Assembly (NCBI RefSeq): GCF_900258475.1
Contig: NZ_LT984888.1
Location: 35,596-99,595 of the forward strand
Source: Anaerococcus sp. Marseille-P3915
GTDB taxonomy: Bacteria; Bacillota; Clostridia; Tissierellales; Peptoniphilaceae
Reading direction: 5' to 3'
DNA length: 64,000 nt
Part shown: in pieces, positions 30,354 to 40,003 of the stretch
Position numbering within the stretch: position 1 is the stretch's first letter
Layout of the letters: every line of letters starts with the position of its first letter
The notes under the pieces: model-generated
What the model saw: only the letters and a program-made list of their open reading frames with translations
The model's database searches: none
What the model was told of the DNA's origin: nothing
Program-made: the position numbers and the translations under genes

Positions 30354-31141
30354 AATTTGCCTTTATGAGAAAAGCTTTATTTTTGGGCTTCCTCCTTTCA
30401 ATTATGATTCCTATTATAGGAATTGTCATGGTCAATAGGAAGACTTCTATGATAGGCGATGCCCTATCACATACCGCCCTTGCTGGAGTTGGTATGGGTT
30501 TAATTCTTGGTTTTGATCCACTCCTAGGATCTGCTATTATTTGTGTGTTGGCAGCCTTCCTAATTGAATTAATTAGAAAGAAATTCCCCCAATATGGAGA
30601 TATGGCAACAGCTGTAATAATGTCAACAGGCCTTGGTATAGCAGCAATTCTTTCAGATTTTGCACCAGGCGGAAATTCCTTTGAATCCTATCTTTTTGGT
30701 TCGATTTCATCGGTTACAAGCGCTGATATTATAAATACTTCTCTAGTATTTATCTTGGTAATTATCCTTTCTGTTAGCAGATATTCAGCCCTTTTGGCTA
30801 TAGCTATAGATCCAAATACTGCAAGGCTTTCTGGAGTAAAAGTTCAAGCCCTTGATGCTGTCTTTACCCTACTTGCAGCTATAACAATAGCCCTTTCTGT
30901 TAAGATAATCGGAGCTTTGATGGTTACAAGCCTGATAGTGCTCCCTGTGGCTACAGCCCTTATAGTTGCTAAGTCCTACAAGCAGACATTTTTCATAACT
31001 ACTATACTTGGTGTAATTTACATGATGGTGGGAATAATCATGTCTTACCATTTTGATATCAAGCCAGGTGGCGCTATAGTAGTAAATGCAATTTTGGGAA
31101 TGGCGATATTTGCTCTATATAAGAAAATTTCAAAAAAATAG
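30347..31141 (+). CDS. znuB: Zinc ABC transporter permease
   Basis: A 264-residue ABC-3 permease with family motifs KTSMIGDALSHTALAGVG and DPNTARLSGVKVQALD. Paralogous to the permease at 7766, with the same length, so the genome carries two full zinc (or Zn/Mn) importers. It ends the operon. The stop overlaps the first base-pairs of a hairpin GGTAAATAA/TTATTTACC at 31141-31207. Confidence 0.9.
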   Translation: MLEFAFMRKALFLGFLLSIMIPIIGIVMVNRKTSMIGDALSHTALAGVGMGLILGFDPLLGSAIICVLAAFLIELIRKKFPQYGDMATAVIMSTGLGIAAILSDFAPGGNSFESYLFGSISSVTSADIINTSLVFILVIILSVSRYSALLAIAIDPNTARLSGVKVQALDAVFTLLAAITIALSVKIIGALMVTSLIVLPVATALIVAKSYKQTFFITTILGVIYMMVGIIMSYHFDIKPGGAIVVNAILGMAIFALYKKISKK

Positions 31142-31216
31142 GTAAATAACTTGAACCCTCCTTTTATTTCAAGACTTAACTTATTTTTATAAGATAAATT
31201 ATTTACCCCTTTATAT

Positions 31217-31266
31217 AAAAACTGGCTAGGCTCTAATCAAAATGATTAAGGGCTTAGCCAGTTTTT
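31217..31266. terminator. Bidirectional terminator between convergent operons
   Basis: AAAAACTGGCTA pairs with TAGCCAGTTTTT, with an inner AATCA/TGATT stem. Confidence 0.85.
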
Positions 31267-32028
31267 CTAATTATTTTCTCCAAGAATTTCCTTATATGAT
31301 CTTATAAGTTCATCTTCCGTTATATCTTTGGCCCTCACATCTAGGGCAATTTGTCCCTTATTTAGCATAATTATCCTATCGGAATATCTTACTACATCTC
31401 TTAGATTGTGGGATATTAAGAGGGTGGTGATTTTTTCTGTGTCGATTAGGCTCCTGGTCTTATCCATGACATTTCTACTTGTCTTTGGGTCAAGGGCTGC
31501 TGTGTGCTCATCCAAAAGGAGGAGTTTAGGCCTGATATTTGTAGCCATAAGGAGGGCTAGGGATTGCCTTTGGCCGCCTGATAAAAGACCAGTCTTGGTG
31601 TGAAGCTTATCTTCAAGGCCTAAGTTTAGAGATTTTAGTCTTGCTATGATTTCTTTTTCATCAGCGTTTTTATTTAGGGATTTGAGGGTAAATTTGCCTG
31701 ATTTTTTGAGGGATAGGGCCATATTTTCGTAAATATCTAAGTTTGTCGCCACCCCATCTTTGGGATCTTGGCTTACCTTGCCAATGTAGGCCGCTCTTTT
31801 TTCCTCGCTAAGGCCTGTCACATCTTCCCCATCTATTAAAATTGACCCCCTATCTACAGGAAGGGCCCCAGAGATTATTCTCATGAGGGTGGACTTGCCA
31901 CAGCCATTTGGGCCTATAATTGTTGTGGCTATCCCTTCTTCTACCTTGAGGGAGAAGTCTTTGAATATAGTATTTTCTTCTTCTGTACCTGGGTTAAAGG
32001 TCTTTGAAATATTTTTAATTTCCAACAT
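31267..32028 (-). CDS. ABC transporter ATP-binding protein of a TrpX-type importer
   Basis: A 253-residue ATPase: Walker A GPNGCGKST, Q-loop VSQDPKD, signature LSGGQRQSLALLMA, Walker B LLLLDEHTAALDP (with His where Pro is usual) and LISHN. DEHTAALDP is characteristic of the TrpZ/branched-chain-like group. It overlaps the permease gene by 14 bases and belongs to the T-box-controlled operon. Confidence 0.88.
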   Translation of the reverse strand: MLEIKNISKTFNPGTEEENTIFKDFSLKVEEGIATTIIGPNGCGKSTLMRIISGALPVDRGSILIDGEDVTGLSEEKRAAYIGKVSQDPKDGVATNLDIYENMALSLKKSGKFTLKSLNKNADEKEIIARLKSLNLGLEDKLHTKTGLLSGGQRQSLALLMATNIRPKLLLLDEHTAALDPKTSRNVMDKTRSLIDTEKITTLLISHNLRDVVRYSDRIIMLNKGQIALDVRAKDITEDELIRSYKEILGENN

Positions 32029-32890
32029 TTTTTACCAACTTTCTATGCTTAGCCCCTGCTAGGTAGTTATTGTAGGCTATGAAGGCTATGACAATTAGGG
32101 CTGTGATTAGCTTTAGGTCGTTTGGGTTTAGGCCTAGGTAGATTGCAATTCCTGATATTATCCTATAAATTATGGCACCTATGATTGCCTTGGTGGTGTC
32201 TCTAAGTTTTGATGAATTCTTACCAAGAGTATCGCCGATTATAATTGAAGCGATTCCTGTTACAATCATGGCTGTGCCCATGCCTATGTCTGCAAAACCT
32301 TGGTAGTTTGCCATAAGTCCTCCAGAAAGTCCTATGAGGGCGTTGGATAAGATTAGGCCGAGGGCGATATAGGTATCTGGGTCCTTACCTAGGGATTTTA
32401 CTAGCTTTCTATTATTGCCTGTGACCTTTAAGAGATAGCCCTGCTCGCTTCTTAGGAAGTAGTCTAGGCTAAGTTTTATTATGATTACAAGGCCTAGAAG
32501 GACTGTCCATTTAGGAAGATTTCCAAAAATAGATGGATATTGGGCAATTGGAATGTTGCTTGCCCCGCCTATCCTCAAATTTAGGGAATAGAGGATGGTT
32601 AGGGTAAGGATACCTGTTAGGAGGGGTTGGACTTTGACTTTTTTGTATAAGATATAGGTCAAAAATCCTGCCAAGCCCCCGCCTATGCTTGATAAGACTA
32701 AGCCGAGATAGGGATTTAAGCCTTTTGCAATTATTACCGCTGTGAGGAAGGCTCCCATTGGGTAGGATCCTTCAAGGGATAGGTCGTAATATTCTAATAT
32801 TTTGTATGATAGCATGTAGCCCATGGCCAAGATTCCAAAGATTAATCCAATCTCTATTGATGTGGCCAAGGACCCTAATAGTCCTGTCAT
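32015..32890 (-). CDS. ABC transporter permease of a TrpX-type importer
   Basis: A 291-residue permease with eight or more helices, of the branched-chain-permease-like fold: SLEGSYPMGAFLTAV, ILTLTILYSLNLRIGGASN, and GLSNALIGLSGGL-like glycine motifs (ILSNALIGLSGGLMANYQG). It pairs with the receptor and ATPase in this operon and is the TrpY-like component. Confidence 0.88.
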   Translation of the reverse strand: MTGLLGSLATSIEIGLIFGILAMGYMLSYKILEYYDLSLEGSYPMGAFLTAVIIAKGLNPYLGLVLSSIGGGLAGFLTYILYKKVKVQPLLTGILTLTILYSLNLRIGGASNIPIAQYPSIFGNLPKWTVLLGLVIIIKLSLDYFLRSEQGYLLKVTGNNRKLVKSLGKDPDTYIALGLILSNALIGLSGGLMANYQGFADIGMGTAMIVTGIASIIIGDTLGKNSSKLRDTTKAIIGAIIYRIISGIAIYLGLNPNDLKLITALIVIAFIAYNNYLAGAKHRKLVKNVGN

Positions 32891-32904
32891 TTTTTCTCTC
32901 TTTC

Positions 32905-33897
32905 TTATTTTTCAATATATTCTGCATCCTTTAGGACTTCTTTATTTAAGTCTAGTCCTAGGATCTCTGCTGTCTTTTTATTTACCAAAGTTTTTAGGCT
33001 TTCGGCATCTTGATAAGGGATATCTTTTATAGCTTTTCCATCCTTTAAGATAGCAACAGCCATTTCACCGACTTTCTTGCCACAGTCCTCATAATTAACT
33101 CCTTCTGAAATTAGGGCTCCATTTTCTACTGACCCCTCATCGCAGGCAATGGATGGGATTTTGTCCTTGTTTAAATTTTCAGATAGGACTGGCATAGCAT
33201 TTACAACGACATTGTCTGTAACCGTAAACATGGCATCGATCTTAGATTTTAGAGATGAGATGGCTTGTGGGATATCATTTATAGTTGAAACTCCTTGTTT
33301 TTCAAGCTTTAGTCCTCTTTCATCTAGGGCCTTCTCTAGGGCTTCTATTTGAACTACAGAGTTTTGCTCGTTGGTGTTATAGATTGTACCAAAGGTCTTT
33401 GTATCTGGATATAATTTTAAGAAATCATCTATGAGCTTGCCTGGCTCTACATAATCGCTGACACCTGTAATACTTGCCCCAAACTTGGTATTTTCATCTA
33501 CAAGACCAGCTCCTACCGGGTCTGTAACAGCTGAAAATAGGATTGGTAGGTCAGTTATGGCATTGGCAACTCCCTGGGCTGCTGGTGTGCCTATGGTGTA
33601 GATTAAGTCTGCCTTTTTGTTTTTTAAATCTGACGCAAATTGAGGAATGAGGGCCAAATCACCATTTGCCCTGTGGTCTACAAGTTCATAAGCAAGACCT
33701 GCCTCATCTAGCTTTTCTATAAAGCCTTCTCTTGCAGCATCTAGGGATGGATGGTCAGCTATTTGGACAATGCCGATTGTAAGCTTTTCTCCGCTTTTTG
33801 CATCTGTTTTTCCTTCTTCATTTGACTTTGCTCCACAAGAAGCAAGTAAGATTGCTCCAAGGGCTAGGCTTGTGATTTTTTTAAGTAGGTTTTTCAT
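32905..33897 (-). CDS. ABC transporter substrate-binding lipoprotein (TrpX-like, PF04392)
   Basis: A 330-residue receptor with lipobox LLASC. Family features: IGIVQIADHPSLDAAREGF, YTIGTPAAQGVANA, LPILFSAVTDPVGAGLV and TVTDNVVVNAM. Members with this set of partners import tryptophan (TrpXYZ) or other aromatic compounds. Behind a T-box, amino-acid uptake is the best inference, with the amino acid undecided. Confidence 0.88.
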   Translation of the reverse strand: MKNLLKKITSLALGAILLASCGAKSNEEGKTDAKSGEKLTIGIVQIADHPSLDAAREGFIEKLDEAGLAYELVDHRANGDLALIPQFASDLKNKKADLIYTIGTPAAQGVANAITDLPILFSAVTDPVGAGLVDENTKFGASITGVSDYVEPGKLIDDFLKLYPDTKTFGTIYNTNEQNSVVQIEALEKALDERGLKLEKQGVSTINDIPQAISSLKSKIDAMFTVTDNVVVNAMPVLSENLNKDKIPSIACDEGSVENGALISEGVNYEDCGKKVGEMAVAILKDGKAIKDIPYQDAESLKTLVNKKTAEILGLDLNKEVLKDAEYIEK

Positions 33898-33941
33898 TTT
33901 CTTCTCCTAAAATTTATTTGATAGATTAAGGTTTTGCCAAT

Positions 33942-34190
33942 AAAAAAACCCGTCCATATAGGACGAGTGTAAATTCGTGGTACCACCTAAGTTTATAATC
34001 TAAAAGATTACCTTAACAGAAGTCTATCAACTTCTTGCTTCTGATAACGGTAGCTTCCGTAATAGCTTACTTATTTCGGCTATTCTGCATACAGAGGGAA
34101 TAAGTAGATAATCCTTATAAGACTTTCACCAAGCGTCTCTTCTCTAAAATAATTCATATAAACTGTCTTTCTGTAATCACATTTATTTGT
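33942..34190 (-). promoter_or_regulatory. T-box riboswitch leader
   Basis: On the minus strand the T-box sequence GGTGGTACCACG (33976-33987) precedes a terminator stem CGTCC-TATAT-GGACG with T run (33944-33970). Stem I is closed by ACAGA/TCTGT and carries the apical GCTTGGTGAAAG. The leader reads uncharged tRNA. The specifier codon is not certain: no TGG (Trp) is found in the expected 3' strand of stem I; TAC (Tyr) at 34104-34106 is one candidate. Confidence 0.88.
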
Positions 34191-34342
34191 TAGTTAGATA
34201 ATACAACAGGATATAATTTTTGTCAAATTTTTATTTGTAATTTTTGATAATTATTAGTAAAAAGTCTTGAAAAGAGCTATTTTATAGTGATTGTATGAAT
34301 ATAAATAGCTTTCATAAAAAAACTTGCCCTGATGGGCAAGCT

Positions 34343-36418
34343 TTAAATTCTATAATCTTTCATATTTTGACCACCTATCATGACTGTGGATAGGTTGTGG
34401 ATTAGGGATGATGTTGTGTTTGTGAGATATCCTAGGACTCCTAGGGCTATTAGGCTTGAGTTTATGCCTACGATTTTTTTGTAATCATCTTTTATCCTTT
34501 GGTCCATGGCTTTGGCTAGTTTTATAGCATCTATTAGGCCGTAGAGGCTATCTGTGCCTATGGATATGTCTGAGATTTCCTTGGCTATATCTGCTCCTTG
34601 GTGCATGGCTATGCCTACATCTGCTGCAGATAGGGCTACTGAGTCATTTATTCCATCGCCTATCATAATTACTGTCCTGCCTTCAGCCTTTTTCTTTTTG
34701 ACATAGGCTTGCTTATCTTCTGGCAAGACTTGTGATTGGTAGTGGTCTAAGCCTAGCTTTTCTGCTACTGATCTTGCTGCGTTTTCTGCATCGCCTGTTA
34801 GCATAGCTATCTCATTAAAGCCTAGTTTTCTGAGCTCTTTTATTACATCTTTTGCATCTTCTCTTATTGGATCTTCTATGCATAAAACTGCAATTAACCT
34901 GCCTGAGAAGGCTAAATAAAGAAGTGAATAGTGTTCCTTAAGGTCATCTATCATAGCTCTAGTTTGGTCAGATATTTCTATTCCCTCATCTTCTAGAACA
35001 AAGTGCTCTGACCCTATTAGGGCTGGCTTGTCGACTATATATGACCTTATACCGTGGGCTACTATATATTCTGGTTTTGAGTGCATCTCTTCGTGGTGAA
35101 GATCCTTATCCTTGGCTGCCTTTACTACAGCGTTGGCTATGGAGTGTGGGAAGTGCTCTTCAAGACAAGCAGCAATCCTTAGACACTCATCTTCGTTTAT
35201 GTCTGTTAGGGCAATGACCTTTGCAAGCTTTGGCTCAGACTTGGTTAGGGTTCCTGTCTTATCAAAGACTATGGTATCAGCCTTTGAAAGATTTTCTAAA
35301 AACCTACCGCCCTTTACAATTACATCCATGTCAGATGATTGGCTAATTGCCTTCATGACAGCTATTGGAATAGTTAGTTTTAGGGCACAAGAAAAGTCTA
35401 CCATTAAAAATGACTTGGCCTTGGTGAAATTCCTAGTAAGTAGGTAGGTTAAACCTGCTCCTATGAAGGAGTATTTAACTAGGGAATCTGCCATATTTTC
35501 GGCCTTTTTTTGTGATAAGGACTTGTTTCTCTCACTTTCTGAAATCAGATTTATGATGTGGCTTAGTCTTGAATCGTCATATTTTTTGGAAACTTTTATA
35601 AGGATATTACCTTCTTCAAGGGCTGTACCTGCAAAGACTACCGATCCCTTGTTTTTCTTAACCGCTTCACTTTCTCCTGTAAATGATGCTTCATTTACCA
35701 TGGCAAGACCTTCTACAACCTCCCCATCAACTGGTATGGTTGATCCCATCTCAACCTCTACTAAATCTCCAATTTCTACATCTTTTAGAGCTTTTAATAT
35801 CTTTTGGCCATTCTCTTGAACAAATACCTTGTCTATATTAAGGGCCAAGGAATGAGCTAGGTCATCTTGAGATTTCTTTAGGGTGTATTCTTCTAGCCTT
35901 TCGCCAAGGTCTAGCAAGAACATGATGTTGGCAGCATCTCCATATTCTCCAGTTGCAAGAGATACAGAAATGGCTGTAGCATCCAAGAGGTCTACATTTA
36001 GTTTCCTCTTCCATAGAGCCTTGATTCCATCTCTAATAAATGGGTAGGCCCTAACAAAAATTAAGTAAGAACCTAATGGAGCTGGGATGAAATACTTAAA
36101 AAAGACCCTCTTATAAAGGGCATCTCTTACTATCCTAAAGACATCTTCCTCTTCTTGAGGGTAGAAGTCAGGATCATCAATTTCTAGCTCTTTTACATCA
36201 TTTATATCAAGATTTAAAACAAATTTTGCAAGCCTAGCTAGGCTTCCCTTTTCAAAATATACTGTGAATGAATTAGCTAGAGGATTAATCTTGCAAAGAT
36301 TAACCCCCTTTACACCCTCAATTAGATATTTTAAGTTATTGGCTAGATCAAAGCTTAGGTCTTCTTCATAGACAAACCTAGCCCTAGTATCTAGCCTATG
36401 GGCTAAACTTGCCCTCAT
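34343..36418 (-). CDS. Heavy-metal P1B-type ATPase, CtpC-like
   Basis: A 691-residue cation-pumping ATPase. P-type motifs: TGES in the actuator domain (EASFTGESEAV), the phosphorylated FDKTGTLT, the P1B histidine in FPHSIANAV, and MIGDGINDSVAL. The membrane metal site reads DFSCALKLTIPIAV, in place of the CPC of copper pumps; this SCA type occurs in mycobacterial CtpC-like Mn/Zn pumps. The N-terminal domain lacks a CxxC metal site and resembles the HMA_2 type. It overlaps the small gene upstream by one base (TAATG). Likely role: export of excess zinc or supply of Mn. Confidence 0.85.
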   Translation of the reverse strand: MRASLAHRLDTRARFVYEEDLSFDLANNLKYLIEGVKGVNLCKINPLANSFTVYFEKGSLARLAKFVLNLDINDVKELEIDDPDFYPQEEEDVFRIVRDALYKRVFFKYFIPAPLGSYLIFVRAYPFIRDGIKALWKRKLNVDLLDATAISVSLATGEYGDAANIMFLLDLGERLEEYTLKKSQDDLAHSLALNIDKVFVQENGQKILKALKDVEIGDLVEVEMGSTIPVDGEVVEGLAMVNEASFTGESEAVKKNKGSVVFAGTALEEGNILIKVSKKYDDSRLSHIINLISESERNKSLSQKKAENMADSLVKYSFIGAGLTYLLTRNFTKAKSFLMVDFSCALKLTIPIAVMKAISQSSDMDVIVKGGRFLENLSKADTIVFDKTGTLTKSEPKLAKVIALTDINEDECLRIAACLEEHFPHSIANAVVKAAKDKDLHHEEMHSKPEYIVAHGIRSYIVDKPALIGSEHFVLEDEGIEISDQTRAMIDDLKEHYSLLYLAFSGRLIAVLCIEDPIREDAKDVIKELRKLGFNEIAMLTGDAENAARSVAEKLGLDHYQSQVLPEDKQAYVKKKKAEGRTVIMIGDGINDSVALSAADVGIAMHQGADIAKEISDISIGTDSLYGLIDAIKLAKAMDQRIKDDYKKIVGINSSLIALGVLGYLTNTTSSLIHNLSTVMIGGQNMKDYRI

Positions 36419-36750
36419 TACTTATCTTCTTCCTCTTTAAGTTCTGCCTTAATTTCTTCTTTTATTTGTTCTTTAAGGTCATCTTGTGCAACCTTTTCTA
36501 TATCTAGGTCAGCTTCTTTTTGAGCTTTTTCTAAATCTTCTTTTAGGTTTGCTTCCTTAGCTTCTGAAACTATGTCATCAGCAGAAACCCTAACTTGTTC
36601 GATTGTCTTATCTAGTGATTCCTTTACTCTTAATCCGCCAGCAACAGCTCCTACAGCTGCTTTTTTTGCTAATTGTGAAGTAAGAACCTTTCCTCCAAGA
36701 GCTCCAACTAAAACTCCTGCACCTATTCTTAATACTTTTTTATTAATCAT
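36418..36750 (-). CDS. Small membrane-anchored partner of the P1B ATPase (PacL-like)
   Basis: A 110-residue protein: a short glycine-rich transmembrane segment (IGAGVLVGALGGKVLTS, then AAVGAVAGGL), followed by a long, charged, probably helical tail ending in EEEDK. It sits directly upstream of the ATPase with overlapping stop and start. In mycobacteria the small DUF1490 protein PacL1 is coupled to CtpC in the same order and scaffolds the pump; the size, topology and synteny suggest an equivalent here. There is no clear His-rich tail, only acidic residues. Confidence 0.65.
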   Translation of the reverse strand: MINKKVLRIGAGVLVGALGGKVLTSQLAKKAAVGAVAGGLRVKESLDKTIEQVRVSADDIVSEAKEANLKEDLEKAQKEADLDIEKVAQDDLKEQIKEEIKAELKEEEDK

Positions 36751-36923
36751 AACTCCTCCTATATTGTATAAATATTATACTTATATTATATTCTATCTAT
36801 TATCACAAGTCAATAAAAAACCGTTGTTTTTCCCTTGTTTTAAATGATTATCAAATTCATTTAATTAATTCAATCTTTTTCAACTCGATTCATATGAATA
36901 ATATTTCATAAGATGCCCGTAGA

Positions 36924-37934
36924 CTATTCATATCTTAAAGTTGAATATAAAATAGCCTTAACAGCCCCAATCCTGTTTTCAGTTTGGTCAAAAACCATAG
37001 ACTTTTCAGACCTAAAGACCTCATCAGCTACCTCCATCCCATCTAGGTCCATATCGCTAGGTAGCTTTTCTATTACCTTTTGAGCAAGGGTCGATTTCTT
37101 ATCGTGGAAGGCTGGCAAACAGTGCATGAAAATCGAATCTTCCTTAGTCATATCCATAATCTCTTGGGTAACCCTAAATGGATAAAGCTTTTTAATCCTT
37201 TCTACAGGCACATCATCCTTTTCATTTAGGCCAATCCACATGTCAGTATAGATTATATCGGCATCTTTAACAGCTTCCTTGACATTGTCAGTATAGATTA
37301 CATCTGAGTGGTGGTTTTTAGAAAACATATTTGAAAGGCTTACTACATCCTTATCGGCAGCATATTCAAGTGGCCCACAGCCCACAAAATTTATACCAAG
37401 CTTAGCACAAGTTATGGCAAGGGATGATGGCATATTATCTCCTGTATAGCCCAAATATACAAGTTTAAGGCCTTCAAGTCTGCCAAATTTTTCCCTGATT
37501 GTAAGCATATCAGCTATCATCTGACTTGGGTGGAACTTGTCTGTGAGAGCATTGTAGATAGGTATATCTGTCAAATCTATCATGTATTCCAAAAGCTTTT
37601 GGTCAGGCCCCCTATAAACTATCCCGTCATAGTACCTATCATAGACTGAGATGGCATCTTCTAATGATTCATTAGTCCCTAGGGTATTGTATCTTAGGTC
37701 TACTAAGGACACACCCAGGCCTAAGTCAAAACCTGCCACCTCAAAGGAAGTCCTAGTCCTATTAGAGCTTTGCTCAAAAAGCAGGATAATATTTTGTCCC
37801 TCCAAGTATTTGTGTGGCTTTCTCTTAGCCTTTAGATCCTTAAACCTCGCTGCCTCATCTATTAAATATAGGATTTCTTTTTCGCTAAAATCCTTTAAGG
37901 CTATTACATTTCTATTTCTTAAGTCGACTTGCAT
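36924..37934 (-). CDS. Ornithine carbamoyltransferase
   Basis: A 336-residue transcarbamylase. The carbamoyl-phosphate site SSNRTRTSFEVA (Asn for the usual Thr), KFHPSQMIADMLT and the ornithine-specific MHCLPAFHD are visible. It makes citrulline from ornithine, or runs backward in the arginine deiminase route (ArcB). No other arg or arc gene is adjacent, so anabolic or catabolic use cannot be settled. YLGYTGDNMPSSL differs from the common GDGRNNVANSL, pointing to a divergent branch. Confidence 0.85.
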   Translation of the reverse strand: MQVDLRNRNVIALKDFSEKEILYLIDEAARFKDLKAKRKPHKYLEGQNIILLFEQSSNRTRTSFEVAGFDLGLGVSLVDLRYNTLGTNESLEDAISVYDRYYDGIVYRGPDQKLLEYMIDLTDIPIYNALTDKFHPSQMIADMLTIREKFGRLEGLKLVYLGYTGDNMPSSLAITCAKLGINFVGCGPLEYAADKDVVSLSNMFSKNHHSDVIYTDNVKEAVKDADIIYTDMWIGLNEKDDVPVERIKKLYPFRVTQEIMDMTKEDSIFMHCLPAFHDKKSTLAQKVIEKLPSDMDLDGMEVADEVFRSEKSMVFDQTENRIGAVKAILYSTLRYE

Positions 37935-38002
37935 CTTCTCTCCTTTTGTAAGTCTAAAATACCCTCTTAAATTTAAAATAAAGAGGGCCTTGTAACTAAT
38001 TA

Positions 38003-38992
38003 TTATTTACCATCAATAACCGTATCTGAAAATACGATTAGAAGTTCTAAATCATCGGCTTTTATCTCCAAAATCCCATAGTCTACCAAATACATCTCTG
38101 GATTATCCTTGTATCTCTTATCAGGGGTCCCATCCTTATTTACATGGAGAAAGGATTTTGAAATTATGGTCGCATCAGGGATTTTCTCTTCTTCTAGGAA
38201 AGTCTCAGCTCTTAGATCAATTTTTAAATTCTCATAGGAAAGAGCCCTGTAATCCCCATCTTGATATAAAAGCAGACAGTCTGGCAAGAAGCTCATAGTA
38301 AAATTCTTAGCTGCTAGGCTTTTAACCTTGACATTTGTATCAAGCGGGCCTTCTATGTCATTTTTTATGGCCAAAGACTCTCTAGATCTGATTATATTAT
38401 CGTCATTGTCCCTTTCCATTTCCCTTACAAGCCAAACAGCGTCAGATTCTAAAATTCCCTCCAAAAGCTTATTTGTTAGGTCATATTCATCTTTTGCATC
38501 ATTTTCAAAATCATAGTCGATTTTTATTGAATCTGTCCCCTTCTTGTAAAAATACATGATAGCCCCGATTATAGCTACAATTACCAAATATGGTTGGATA
38601 AAAGTCAATATGATTCCAGCTATAAAGACCAAAAGTCCCGGCATTCTCAAAGGATAAATCCTGCATGTCTTACTTAGGACATCTTCTAGGCAATCTGATT
38701 TTATATTTTTAAAGTCTAGGCCATAAGACTTGCTTGAAAAATCTTCCCTAGGATTTCCTGTATTTGGACTAGGCTTCTTTTCTCCATTAAAGACAGAATC
38801 TAAAGGATTTGAAAATTCCTTTTGGTAGGAAAGGCCTGTGCCTGGTATATAAGCTGATCCTCTAATCTTGCCGCCTGCGGTGCGAGTTATCCTAAAGCCC
38901 TTGCCGCCCCAAGAAAATCCCGGACCAGTCTTAGACATATTTATTCTAAAACCCTTGCCAAGGTTTATGCTTTTTCTAAATCTAAATCCCAT
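38003..38992 (-). CDS. DUF4236 domain membrane protein
   Basis: A 329-residue protein. Its first 55 residues are a DUF4236 module (MGFRFRKSINLGKGFRIN, GPGFSWGGKGFRITRT, PGTGLSY). A hydrophobic hairpin at about 122-150 (LLVFIAGIILTFIQPYLVIV) spans the membrane, and the C-terminal 180 residues form a soluble domain of unknown function. DUF4236 itself has no known biochemical role. Confidence 0.8.
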   Translation of the reverse strand: MGFRFRKSINLGKGFRINMSKTGPGFSWGGKGFRITRTAGGKIRGSAYIPGTGLSYQKEFSNPLDSVFNGEKKPSPNTGNPREDFSSKSYGLDFKNIKSDCLEDVLSKTCRIYPLRMPGLLVFIAGIILTFIQPYLVIVAIIGAIMYFYKKGTDSIKIDYDFENDAKDEYDLTNKLLEGILESDAVWLVREMERDNDDNIIRSRESLAIKNDIEGPLDTNVKVKSLAAKNFTMSFLPDCLLLYQDGDYRALSYENLKIDLRAETFLEEEKIPDATIISKSFLHVNKDGTPDKRYKDNPEMYLVDYGILEIKADDLELLIVFSDTVIDGK

Positions 38993-39157
38993 AATCCCTC
39001 CTTCTTACTAGTATTATATCACAAAAGCAAATTTCTTCCTTATCGATGATGTGTTTTAATAAAATTAATTTGACTTTTAATTTTTCCAAGTATAATGAAG
39101 ATAGAAGTTAATATTATTAAAATAAATATTAATATTTTAAAAAGAAATGGAGATTTT

Positions 39158-39412
39158 ATGAACAAAATTAGAAAAACCCTACCAGCTTATATAAAGGCTC
39201 TTTTTAATAAAAACACACCAACATCTTCTAAAATCCTGGCCCTCCTTGCCATAGCCTATATAGTCATCCCTGCTGATGTCTTGCCAGATGTCCTACCCTT
39301 CCTAGGTTGGCTTGACGATGGGCTTATAACAATCTTATTAATATATTTTTCAAACAAAATGATACCAGATCTGGTAAAAGATGAAGCAATGCAAAAACAA
39401 ATAGAAAATTAA
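39158..39412 (+). CDS. YkvA/DUF1232 family membrane protein
   Basis: An 84-residue protein with the DUF1232 signature KILALLAIAYIVIPADVLPD and FLGWLDDG, a short helical hairpin in the membrane. I start it at the ATG at 39158, because GGAG precedes it and the 21 residues before it are A/T-rich noise. Function unknown. Confidence 0.82.
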   Translation: MNKIRKTLPAYIKALFNKNTPTSSKILALLAIAYIVIPADVLPDVLPFLGWLDDGLITILLIYFSNKMIPDLVKDEAMQKQIEN

Positions 39413-39442
39413 AAACAAGCTCTTTTGTCTCAAAACATAGAA

Positions 39443-39479
39443 AACCCCTCTATCCGTTTTACGGATTTTGGGGTTTTTG
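39443..39479. terminator. Terminator after the YkvA gene
   Basis: AAACCCC pairs with GGGGTTT around an inner TCCG-TTTTA-CGGA stem; T run on the + strand. Confidence 0.8.
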
Positions 39480-39499
39480 TTATTTTATAAGATTCTCCT

Positions 39500-39943
39500 T
39501 TAGTAGACCTCTTTAAAATAATAAATCTCATCTTCTATCTTTTTAAGCCTTAACTGATTGTCAGAATCTTTTTCATTATAAAAATATTCACCATCTACCT
39601 TAGGCTCAAGTTTGTTCAGTCCCAATAAAGTCAGATCGTCATCTTTTATATAGTAGAATCCATAATAAATAGCTGCAGATCCAAAGCCCTTGGACTTATA
39701 GACAAATTTAGCAAGCTTTGGAAACTTATCAAACTTTCTTAATTCAAAACTTTTGTATTTGAATTTTTGATCCAAGCTAGAATCAGCATCATTTATGAAA
39801 GACACTATCTCAGCTTTATTATCCTTTAATGATTCCCTTATTTCTTTTTCAATCTTTAAGTCTTGGTATATAAAATAAGCTCTCGCCGTGAAAAACATTA
39901 TAAATATTAGCCCAATTGCCATGAATATTTTTCTATGTTTCAT
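39500..39943 (-). CDS. Membrane-anchored hypothetical protein
   Basis: A 147-residue protein with one N-terminal anchor (IFMAIGLIFIMFFTARAYFIY) and an extracytoplasmic domain rich in aromatic residues (GFGSAAIYYGFYYIKDDDLT). I do not recognise a family. It is downstream of glmS on the same strand, 60 bases away, and may be co-transcribed. Confidence 0.65.
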   Translation of the reverse strand: MKHRKIFMAIGLIFIMFFTARAYFIYQDLKIEKEIRESLKDNKAEIVSFINDADSSLDQKFKYKSFELRKFDKFPKLAKFVYKSKGFGSAAIYYGFYYIKDDDLTLLGLNKLEPKVDGEYFYNEKDSDNQLRLKKIEDEIYYFKEVY

Positions 39944-40003
39944 AGGTAACTCCTATATATTTCAATATTTTTACAAGTAGGTAATGAAATTTATAATTCT
40001 ATT

